Below are positions 1-7,266 of a stretch of 10,255 bases of DNA, piece after piece. Source of the stretch: Anaerolineales bacterium (GTDB lineage Bacteria > Chloroflexota > Anaerolineae > Anaerolineales > UBA11858); assembly GCA_015485245.1 (NCBI GenBank), contig WFTY01000107.1, forward strand, positions 1-10,255. The letters are read 5' to 3'. The position numbers and the translations under genes are program-made. Below the pieces are notes generated by a model that saw only the letters and a program-made list of their open reading frames with translations, ran no database searches and was not told the origin of the DNA. The first letter of the stretch is position 1, and each line of letters opens with the position of its first letter.

Positions 1-869
1 GTCGGCAGCAGCACAAAGGGGCCAAAGACCACCAGATACGCGCCCAGCAGCGGCAGGTCGTACTTCCCCACGCGGAACAGCCCCATGAAGGGAATCCACT
101 CGAACGGCGTGGCATACGCCCCGCCGGAGCCCAGCCCCGGCGCGCCGAAGACGCGCCACAGCCAGAATTGAAAGAGCGCAAAGGGCAGCCCTGCTACTGC
201 TGCCAGCCCCGCGGCCCGCGTCCACTCCCGCCGCCACAGGTAGGCCAGCCCCAGCGCCGCCGGGTAGACGAGCGTCACCTCTTTGGCGAACAGCGCCAGC
301 CCCAGCAGCGCCCAGGCGAGGGGATGCCGCTCACGCGCCATCGCCAGCAACGCCGCGGCCACCAGTCCAAAAGCCAGCGGCTCCGGCAAATCCAGCCGGG
401 CCGCTAACACGAAGCCCACCCACAGGCCATACACCAGCGCATACCACGGACGGACCCCAAAGCGCCGCAGCAAGGCCGCGACAGCCCATGTCCCCCAAAA
501 GTGCGTCACCACGCCGAGCCCTGCCAGAACCCACGGGATGCGGCCTGCATCACCGGCGGCCAGCAGCCGCGCCAGCATAGGGAGCAAGATACGCTGATAA
601 CGGTAAGCGGGGACATCAAGATGTTGCGCCACGCTCGCCGGGTCGGGATTGCGGGCGATGTAGAACACGAACTGCCCATCGTAGCCTTCCGTACCGTTGG
701 GATCGCCCTGGCTGAAGCGCGTCCCAATGCGCGCCAATGTCAACGGATCGCCGCCCTCGCTCCAGATCACCGAGGCGAGATAGGCCATCAGCACCAGCGC
801 CGTAACCAGCGCCGGCCCCCACGGGTTATCGCCCAGCCCGCGCGCCAAACTTCTCACACTCCAACCCAT
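1..869 (-). CDS. Polytopic membrane protein, putative cell-surface glycan glycosyltransferase (partial, 3' end outside window)
   Basis: The first 289 residues are visible; the frame stays open to the left edge. It begins with a hydrophobic helix (about residues 17-35), then a polar loop containing GTEGYDGQFVFYIA (59-72) and AYRYQRILLPMLARLL (88-103), followed by further hydrophobic helices. From memory, the YDGQ plus YRYQRILLP pair resembles the AZOBR_p60025 family (cell-surface glycopolymer formation), a GT-C-like membrane family; this was not checked by search. The role is probably sugar transfer from a lipid carrier on the outer face of the membrane. The ATG at 869 lies inside the end of the upstream gene (44-base overlap), which suggests one transcript and coupled translation. 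GTG at 857 or TTG at 848 are alternative starts, the latter with GGAG about 9 bases upstream. Coding is certain; the exact start and function are uncertain. Confidence 0.8.
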   Translation of the reverse strand, partial: MGWSVRSLARGLGDNPWGPALVTALVLMAYLASVIWSEGGDPLTLARIGTRFSQGDPNGTEGYDGQFVFYIARNPDPASVAQHLDVPAYRYQRILLPMLARLLAAGDAGRIPWVLAGLGVVTHFWGTWAVAALLRRFGVRPWYALVYGLWVGFVLAARLDLPEPLAFGLVAAALLAMARERHPLAWALLGLALFAKEVTLVYPAALGLAYLWRREWTRAAGLAAVAGLPFALFQFWLWRVFGAPGLGSGGAYATPFEWIPFMGLFRVGKYDLPLLGAYLVVFGPFVLLP

Positions 870-2517
870 CCAGGCTACTCAAAGCAATCAGGCCTTCTTG
901 CCCAACCCCCAGCTCCTCCGGCCTCACCACTCGCGAGAGACCGTAGAATACGTGATAATCACCAATCTGTTTCTCGGAGAAATCCACCCCCAGGGATCGG
1001 AATCCTTCCCGTAGACGCGCGTCCAGCGCCGGGTGATTGGTGGTGATGTAAGCCACGCGCTCGCTTGCCGCCACCAACTCACCATACGGCGGATAGCGGT
1101 CGTCGCGCGGCGTGTAACGAAAATCCTGGTGATAGGGCAAGCGCGGGACGAAGACCAACTTCTCCTGAGAGAGAAACGCCAGAGGGTAAGCCACCCAGTA
1201 ATTGGTATAGCCGCGGGTCTCGCCATGTTCCGCCAAAAACGCCATCAGCTCCGGCATGTAACGGTGGTCCACCTGCGCCACGGCGTCGAATTGCGTGGTG
1301 ATGCCCGGCGGGTAAGCCCGCGCACTCTGCACCGTCCCCCAAAAATTATACACCAGCACCAACGCGGCCAGGCCAAGCACGCCGCGCCCATAGCGAACCG
1401 ACAGTTCCAGCAAAGCCTCTGCGGCGAAAAGCGCCAGCGGGACGATCAACGGCAGGAAATACCGCCCTGAAGGATCGGCGCCGAAGGACGTGAAAATAAA
1501 ACTCAACGCCAGCGTGATCATCACGCCAATCAGCAACGTCGCCCCGCGACGATAGGACGCCGAAGTCCGCAAACGGGTCAGGAGATAGACCACCACCCCC
1601 GTCCAGAAAGCCAGGGCCAGCGGCAACAATGGCAACCCCAACCAGCGAACAGCCCAGGGGGGGCGCACGCCAAACACCGCCGTGCCCCCAAAGAGGAAAA
1701 ACGACCAGAAATGCGTCCAGGTGTTCACCAACCAATGCCCCCGTTCGACTCCGGCGATGCCCCCGCCGGCCAATTCGCGCAAAAGAATCGCCCAGCCGTT
1801 CGCCAGCGCGTACCCCCACCACGGCGCTGCGCCCACCAGCCCGCCGAGCGCCATCAAAACCAACGCACGCACTCGTTCTCTCCACGCGCGTCGCCACAAT
1901 TCTAATAGCAGCATCAACCCCGCGGGGACGGCGTAGACCAGCGTCAGGCCGAAGGCCCACAACCCCAATCCGGCCAGCCACCCCCACAGCGCCCAGTGCC
2001 AAGCAGGGGATTCGCGTGTTTCAGTCAGCGAAAAGCCCACCAAAAGTAGCAGATTACCCAACAACAGCGCCTCGCCGTAGCCTCCCAGCGAAGCGGTGGT
2101 GTACAGCGTCATCACCACAGGGGGAATCGCCAACAGCCAGACGGCCAGCAAACCCAGGCGGCGCGAACCAAGCAGACGCGCCCCCAGCAGGCAAGTTGTC
2201 CACAACACGCCCAGATACAACAAACCCTGTACCAGACGGATCACCCAGATATGTTGCCCAAAGAGAGCAAAGCTCGCAGCAACCAGAAAAGCGTCCAAAC
2301 TGCCCATATAAGCCTGGCCGTAGAAGAACACCGGCCACTCCCCCTGCAAAATGTGGCGCGCCATCAGCGCCACCACCGCCTCATCGCTGTTGAACGGCAC
2401 CACCCCCGCCAGCAGCAGGCCGAGCTTCAACCCGGCCGCCGCCAGCAACGCGCCACCGAACCACCAGGTGTTTGGGATTCTGGAGAGGGTATGATAATAT
2501 CGCTCCTGAAGCTGCAT
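826..2517 (-). CDS. GT39/ArnT-like polytopic membrane glycosyltransferase
   Basis: A 563-residue protein with many hydrophobic helices (roughly residues 18-40, 70-115, 120-165, 177-235, 295-345, 353-395) and a soluble C-terminal domain (about 400-563). The first outward loop holds VPFNSDEAVVALMARHIL (40-57). The Asp45-Glu46 pair sits where PMT/ArnT-type GT-C enzymes keep the acidic pair thought to be catalytic. It is followed by FYGQAYMGSLDAFL (65-78), and DPSGRYFLPLIVPLALF (348-364) before the last helices. The family transfers sugars from polyprenyl-phosphate donors; donor and acceptor here are unknown. The ATG at 2517 is preferred because the protein then begins just before the first helix. 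An in-frame TTG at 2544 would add nine residues. Neither has a clear ribosome binding site. It precedes and overlaps the next minus-strand gene and is divergent from the gene at 2620. Confidence 0.85.
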   Translation of the reverse strand: MQLQERYYHTLSRIPNTWWFGGALLAAAGLKLGLLLAGVVPFNSDEAVVALMARHILQGEWPVFFYGQAYMGSLDAFLVAASFALFGQHIWVIRLVQGLLYLGVLWTTCLLGARLLGSRRLGLLAVWLLAIPPVVMTLYTTASLGGYGEALLLGNLLLLVGFSLTETRESPAWHWALWGWLAGLGLWAFGLTLVYAVPAGLMLLLELWRRAWRERVRALVLMALGGLVGAAPWWGYALANGWAILLRELAGGGIAGVERGHWLVNTWTHFWSFFLFGGTAVFGVRPPWAVRWLGLPLLPLALAFWTGVVVYLLTRLRTSASYRRGATLLIGVMITLALSFIFTSFGADPSGRYFLPLIVPLALFAAEALLELSVRYGRGVLGLAALVLVYNFWGTVQSARAYPPGITTQFDAVAQVDHRYMPELMAFLAEHGETRGYTNYWVAYPLAFLSQEKLVFVPRLPYHQDFRYTPRDDRYPPYGELVAASERVAYITTNHPALDARLREGFRSLGVDFSEKQIGDYHVFYGLSRVVRPEELGVGQEGLIALSSLDGLECEKFGARAGR

Positions 2518-2619
2518 AAGCGCTATTGTAACCCATAGCCACAAGGCTCACTTTACGAAATTGGCGGACGACAGACCGCAGCCAGCCGTCTGCGGGTCGT
2601 CGTTTCTCCCGCTCCCAAC
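2518..2619. promoter_or_regulatory. Divergent intergenic region between two glycosyltransferase-like genes
   Basis: This gap of about 100 bases separates oppositely oriented start codons, so promoters for both directions should lie here. No convincing -35/-10 pair is visible in either direction. On the minus strand TACAAT (2530-2525) lies just 7 bases from the ATG at 2517 but lacks a -35. The right half is occupied by a palindromic repeat (2566-2602). Promoter content is therefore inferred from gene orientation only. Confidence 0.4.
2566..2602. repeat. Palindromic repeat, copy A (intergenic)
   Basis: GACGAC (2567-2572) and CCGCAG (2576-2581) pair with CTGCGG (2590-2595) and GTCGTC (2596-2601). 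This gives a 12-bp stem with a 3-base bulge (AGA) and an 8-base loop. GGACGACAGACC (2566-2577) is repeated exactly at 4140-4151, and GTCTGCGG (2588-2595) recurs at 4768-4775, linking it to copies B and C. It sits 18 bases before the ATG at 2620. No U-tract follows on either strand, so it is not a typical terminator. Confidence 0.7.
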
Positions 2620-4128
2620 ATGATTCGAGCGACTTCTTCCCAACAGCGCGTTATCTTGCTCACCGCCACCCTGGCGGGCGCTTTCGTGCGCCTGATTCAC
2701 CCGCTCACCAGCGACTACCCGCTTAACGATGGAGGCTTGTTCTACACGCTGACCCGCGACCTGCTCGCCGCGGGCGGAGCGCTGCCGCGGTTTACCGCGT
2801 ACAACCAAAGCGCTATCCCCTACGCCTACCCACCGCTGGCTTTTTACCTGACGGCAGGGATCGTTGCCCTGACACGCCTGCCCCTGATGACCCTGCTCCG
2901 TTTACTGCCGCCGCTGCTGAGTTGCTTCACCATTCCGGCGTTTTACCTGCTCGCCCGGCGATTGCTGCCCGCCCCTCGTCCGGCGTTGCTGGCGACCTTC
3001 GCCTTCGCCCTGTTGCCCACCGCTTTCGATCCGCTGATCGTCGGGGCGGGGTTGACGCGCGCTCCCGGGTTGCTCTTCGCCCTGCTGACGCTGGCGCGCT
3101 TCCACGACCTGCTCAACGCTCCCCGCACACACACGCTGGCACAGACAGTCCTGCTCGCCAGCCTGACAACCCTCAGCCACCCAGGGATGGCCTGGTTCAC
3201 TGCGTACAGCAGCCTGATCCTGCTCGCTTTTCACCTGCGCAACCCTGAGGCGCTGAAATCCACCCTGGGGGTGGCCGCGGGGACGATCTTGTTGACCGCG
3301 CCCTGGTGGGGGACGCTGCTCGCCCGACACGGGGTCGCCGCGCTGCTCTCCCCTTACCAGACGGAACGCTTCTCGCTGGCCGCGCTGCTCACGCCCTTCA
3401 CGCTGCTCTTCACCAACGAGCCGCTGGTAGACTTCCTGGCCGTGCTGGCCTTCTTCGGCTTTCTGGCCTGTCTGCGCCAGCGGGAGCACCTCATCCCCAC
3501 CTGGTTACTGAGCATCTTCCTCTTTGAACCGCGTCTAGGGGCTGTCTACTCCGCCGCGCCAGCCGCATTGTTGGCAGGGATTGGGGCTGAATTTATCACC
3601 GGCTCATTTCGGAACGCGGAGGCGCAAAGCCGCAAAACCGCAGCGAAAAACAATCTGTCGAAGCTGGCGCTGGGGTTCCTCTTCATCTACACTCTGACAG
3701 CCGCTTACCTGGCTCCGCGATACAACGCGCTCAACGACGCCGAAGCGGTGGCCATGAACTGGGTGCGCTCCAACACTCCGGTGCAGGCGACTTTCATCGT
3801 GTTGACCGGCAACAGCGCATACGGCACAGACTACGTCAGCGAGTGGTTCCCCGCCCTCAGCGAGCGCGCCAGTCTGGCAACGCCCCAGGGCTACGAATGG
3901 CAGCCGGGAGGAGAGTTTAACCGCCGCACCGCCCTGCACGCCAGCCTGCAAGCCTGCCGTGACTTCGCCTGCCTGCAAACCTGGGCCCAGACCAACGCCA
4001 TCCGGCCGCATTACATCTACATCTCCACCAAAGCACTGGCCGAAAATCACCGCACCCTCGCCCTGCCGGAGATCGCCCCCATCTTCCAGAACAACGCCGC
4101 GGCCATCTACCCCTGGCCCGGAGAGTGA
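2620..4128 (+). CDS. Polytopic membrane protein, GT-C/GT39-like, substrate unknown
   Basis: A 502-residue protein. After a helix at about 10-28, the first outward loop reads LNDGGLFYTLTRDLL (35-49) and later PYAYPPLAFYLTA (67-79). This arrangement (acidic loop, then YPPL before the second helix) is usual in GT39-like membrane glycosyltransferases, although the usual DE or DD pair is replaced by a single Asp37. Helices continue to about residue 366, and a soluble C-terminal segment (367-502) has two Cys (447 and 451). The probable role is outer-face sugar transfer from a polyprenyl-phosphate donor; this is inference. The ATG at 2620 has no Shine-Dalgarno sequence upstream. Residues 331-344 (RNAEAQSRKTAAKN) form a charged insert encoded by a purine-rich low-complexity stretch. 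The next gene follows in the same direction after about 47 bases, so the two are probably co-transcribed. Confidence 0.82.
   Translation: MIRATSSQQRVILLTATLAGAFVRLIHPLTSDYPLNDGGLFYTLTRDLLAAGGALPRFTAYNQSAIPYAYPPLAFYLTAGIVALTRLPLMTLLRLLPPLLSCFTIPAFYLLARRLLPAPRPALLATFAFALLPTAFDPLIVGAGLTRAPGLLFALLTLARFHDLLNAPRTHTLAQTVLLASLTTLSHPGMAWFTAYSSLILLAFHLRNPEALKSTLGVAAGTILLTAPWWGTLLARHGVAALLSPYQTERFSLAALLTPFTLLFTNEPLVDFLAVLAFFGFLACLRQREHLIPTWLLSIFLFEPRLGAVYSAAPAALLAGIGAEFITGSFRNAEAQSRKTAAKNNLSKLALGFLFIYTLTAAYLAPRYNALNDAEAVAMNWVRSNTPVQATFIVLTGNSAYGTDYVSEWFPALSERASLATPQGYEWQPGGEFNRRTALHASLQACRDFACLQTWAQTNAIRPHYIYISTKALAENHRTLALPEIAPIFQNNAAAIYPWPGE
3610..3651 (+). repeat. Low-complexity GCAAA/GCGGAGG stretch inside coding sequence
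   Basis: This short purine-rich stretch has repeated CGCAAA-like units (GCGCAAAGC, CCGCAAAACCGCAG) and encodes the charged loop at residues 331-344 of the surrounding gene, between two hydrophobic segments. Its base use differs from the flanking Leu/Ala-rich helix codons. It looks like an in-frame insertion of repetitive DNA at a tolerant loop. A natural charged cytoplasmic loop could give the same appearance. Confidence 0.35.
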
Positions 4129-4166
4129 GGGTAGACGGTGGACGACAGACCACAGACAGCGGACCA
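4129..4166. repeat. Palindromic repeat family, copy B (intergenic, degenerate)
   Basis: This fills most of the gap between the stop at 4126-4128 and the ATG at 4176. GGACGACAGACC (4140-4151) is identical to copy A (2566-2577), and GACCACAGAC (4148-4157) is identical to part of copy C (4747-4756). It holds the left-hand half of the palindrome only; no good stem forms, so it appears truncated or decayed. Confidence 0.6.
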
Positions 4167-4175
4167 ATCCAACCA

Positions 4176-5716
4176 ATGACCCGCAAAACCTTCCCAGCGC
4201 TGCTCATCGCCATCGCCCTGGCCGCCCGCCTGCTGCCCGGGGCGCGCACCATCGACGACGCTTACATCACCTTCCGCTACGCTCGCAACTTGCTGGCGGG
4301 GGAAGGCTTTGTCTACAACCCCGGCGAGCGCGTCCTGGGCACCACCACGCCGCTTTACACGCTGCTGATGACCGGGCTGGGCGCCTTGGACGGCGGAGCC
4401 GCGTCTCCCTTCCCGCAGATCGCACTTGTCGTCAACGCCCTGGCCGATGCAGCAACCGTCCTCCTGCTTTACAAGCTGGGCAAACGCCTGGGATTCGAGT
4501 GCGCCGGCGCGGGGAGCGCCGCGGTGTGGGCGCTGGCCCCCTTCAGCGTGACCTTTGCCATCGGCGGCCTGGAAACCAGCGTGTATGTGCTGCTGCTCAC
4601 CGCAACTATTTATACCTATACGCAAAAGAAGCGGGGGGTGAGCGCGCTTTTTGCCGCCCTCGCCCTGCTCACCCGCCCCGACGCGCTGATTATGTTAGGG
4701 CTGATCGCGGCAGATGCCCTCAGACGCGCCCTGCGCACAGACCGCGGACCACAGACGACGGACGGCGGTCTGCGGTCCGCCGTCCGTCGTCCAACCGCCA
4801 TTTTCGCCCTGCTCACCCTCCCCTGGCTGCTCTTCGCCAGCCTGTACTTCGGCAGCCCGCTGCCCCACTCCCTCCTGGCGAAATCGCTGGCCTACCGCCT
4901 GCCTCCCGCGGCAGGCTTCATCCGCCTGCTGCAACACTACGCCACGCCCTTCCTCGGCCATCTGACCTTCGGCGTTCCCTGGATCGGCGTCGGGCTGGTC
5001 ATCTACCCCTTCCTCTCCCTGGTCGGCGGGCGGGAAGCGCTGCGCCGGGAACCACGCCTGTTGCCCTGGATGCTTTATCCCTGGCTCTACTTCGCCGTCT
5101 TCGCCCTCGCCAACCCATTGATCTTCCGTTGGTACCTCACCCCCCCGCTGCCAGCGCTCTTCTTCTTCATCTTCGCGGGGATCGAGACCCTGGCGCGGCC
5201 CGCGGCGGATTCCCCCAAATGGCGGCGATTCCTGCTCCCTGGCCTGATCCTGCTCCCCCTGCTGCTCACCCTGCGCGGCTGGGAGCTGCACCCCGACCAC
5301 GGGCCGGAGCGCCCCGCGCCGCGCATGGCCTGGTTCCAGCTCGAACTACTGTACCAACAAGCCGCCGATTTCCTCCAGCCATACCTGGGTGAGAACCCCT
5401 CGCAACTCACCCTGGCTGCCGGGGACGTCGGCGTGCTCGGCTACTACACCGGGGCGCGCATCCTCGACACGGTAGGGTTAAACTCGCCGCAGACGCTGTC
5501 CTACTACCCCTTAGATGAAGACTATTACGTGATTAACTACGCCGTCCCCCCGGCGCTGATCCTCGATCAGCAGCCCGATTTCGTCGTCCTGCTGGAAGTG
5601 TACGGGCGCGCCGGGCTGTTTCCCTCCCCCGAATTTCAGCGCGAATACATGCTCTTGCGCAAAATCCCCAGCGATATTTACGGCAGCGACGGCATGCTGA
5701 TCTTCGCCCGCCGTCC

Positions 5717-5720
<4 letters not shown>
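4176..5720 (+). CDS. GT-C-like membrane glycosyltransferase, DDAYITFRYA type
   Basis: A 514-residue protein. After one N-terminal helix it carries TIDDAYITFRYARNLL (25-40), then GFVYNPGERV (44-53) and TTTPLYTLL (56-64). The Asp27-Asp28 pair and the NPGE-V-G-T-PL arrangement are typical of a broad GT-C group that, from memory, includes the mycobacterial arabinosyltransferase AftB and many uncharacterised bacterial proteins. Multiple helices run to about residue 367. The C-terminal region holds AAGDVGVLGYYTGARILDTV (414-433), common in the same group. Donor and acceptor are unknown. An in-frame GTG at 4125 would lengthen it by 17 residues, but these are encoded by repeat copy B; the ATG at 4176 directly before the first helix is preferred, although no ribosome binding site precedes it. 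Residues about 187-206 are encoded by repeat copy C. Its stop overlaps the convergent sigma factor gene by 4 bases. Confidence 0.85.
4733..4797. repeat. Palindromic repeat, copy C, inserted in frame in a coding sequence
   Basis: GACGACGGACGGCGG (4754-4768) and CCGCCGTCCGTCGTC (4777-4791) form a perfect 15-bp inverted repeat with an 8-base loop (4769-4776). The left flank (4737-4756) adds ACAGACCGCGGACCACAGAC, related to copies A and B. It encodes about residues 187-206 of the surrounding membrane protein, a hydrophilic Arg/Thr/Gly-rich patch between two helices, with no stop or frameshift. Confidence 0.85.
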
Positions 5721-6949
<1,229 letters not shown>

Positions 6950-7010
6950 GGTCTCTCCAGCTCCCACACGTCTCCTCACCAGCCAACATGCGAGGGATAG
7001 TGGAGATACA

Positions 7011-7026
7011 AGGCGGTATTTTACCA
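7011..7026 (-). promoter_or_regulatory. Possible extended -10 promoter for the sigma factor gene
   Basis: On the minus strand TGG directly precedes TAAAAT (7023-7018), a TGn extended -10 with five of six bases matching TATAAT. Transcription would start near 7011, giving a leader of about 60 bases before the ATG at 6949. No good -35 is seen at the proper distance, so this is only a candidate. Confidence 0.35.
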
Positions 7027-7088
7027 GCAATTTAGGTTTCCAGAACAAGCAGTTTTCAAGAAACGCCCCTGGGCGGCAAATGTGAAAC

Positions 7089-7117
7089 TTGACACACGGC
7101 CTACCAGCCTGTACAAT
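7089..7117 (+). promoter_or_regulatory. Strong sigma-70 promoter for hppA
   Basis: A perfect -35 TTGACA (7089-7094), a 17-base spacer and a -10 TACAAT (7112-7117, five of six matches) face hppA. The start point should be near 7124, giving a leader of about 140 bases before the ATG at 7267. The housekeeping sigma factor encoded next door would be expected to read it. Confidence 0.85.
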
Positions 7118-7150
7118 CATGTTCCGTAATTTTATCCGATTAATGTAGTA

Positions 7151-7236
7151 GTTCCTGAACACATCGCCAGCGTCGTAGCACGAACACAAGGGGCGGCTTT
7201 CGCTGCCGCCCTTTGTTGTTTTTCCTGTTCAGGGAC
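7151..7236 (+). promoter_or_regulatory. Structured 5' leader of hppA with enclosing long-range stem
   Basis: GTTCCTGAACA (7151-7161) pairs with TGTTCAGGGAC (7226-7236) over 11 bp with one G-U pair. The stem encloses a terminator-like hairpin (7186-7216) and a small TCGT/ACGA hairpin (7173-7176 with 7180-7183). I do not recognise it as a known riboswitch class. It may be a control element, a stabilising 5' structure, or a small inserted element with inverted ends. Confidence 0.45.
7186..7224 (+). terminator. Terminator-like hairpin in the hppA leader (possible attenuator)
   Basis: ACAAGGGGCGGC (7186-7197) pairs with GCCGCCCTTTGT (7205-7216), including one G-U pair, with a 7-base loop. It is followed by TGTTTTTC (7217-7224), giving a classic intrinsic terminator shape. 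It lies downstream of the hppA promoter and upstream of its ribosome binding site, so it could lower or regulate hppA transcription. No gene ends just before it on the plus strand. No clear antiterminator pairing with its left arm was found. Confidence 0.6.
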
Positions 7237-7266
7237 GCCCAAAACCATTACCCTGGAGGATATTTT

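Noticed and set aside
501..1046. Plus-strand open frame of 181 codons
   Set aside because: It lies opposite two real membrane protein genes; its product is Arg/Pro/Gln-rich with no hydrophobic or domain pattern, as expected of an antisense shadow in GC-rich DNA.
1629..2393. Plus-strand open frame of 254 codons
   Set aside because: Antisense to the glycosyltransferase at 826-2517; the product is Pro/Arg/Thr-rich low-complexity, with no ribosome binding site or recognisable motif.
2525..2530. TACAAT as a -10 element for a leaderless transcript of the gene starting at 2517
   Set aside because: The distance would put the transcription start at the ATG, which is tempting, but no -35 or extended -10 accompanies it; a single hexamer is too weak.
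3959..5392. Plus-strand open frame of 477 codons overlapping two genes
   Set aside because: It crosses the boundary of two well-supported genes in another frame and is almost entirely Pro/Arg/Ala; it is a shadow of codon bias.
7119..7148. Nine-codon leader peptide (ATG at 7119 to TAG at 7148) before hppA
   Set aside because: Its ATG lies upstream of the expected transcription start (about 7124) and has no ribosome binding site.
6950..7189. N-terminal extension of the sigma factor to 7189
   Set aside because: The extra 80 residues have no sigma-family similarity, overlap the divergent promoter region, and the ATG at 6949 has a good ribosome binding site.
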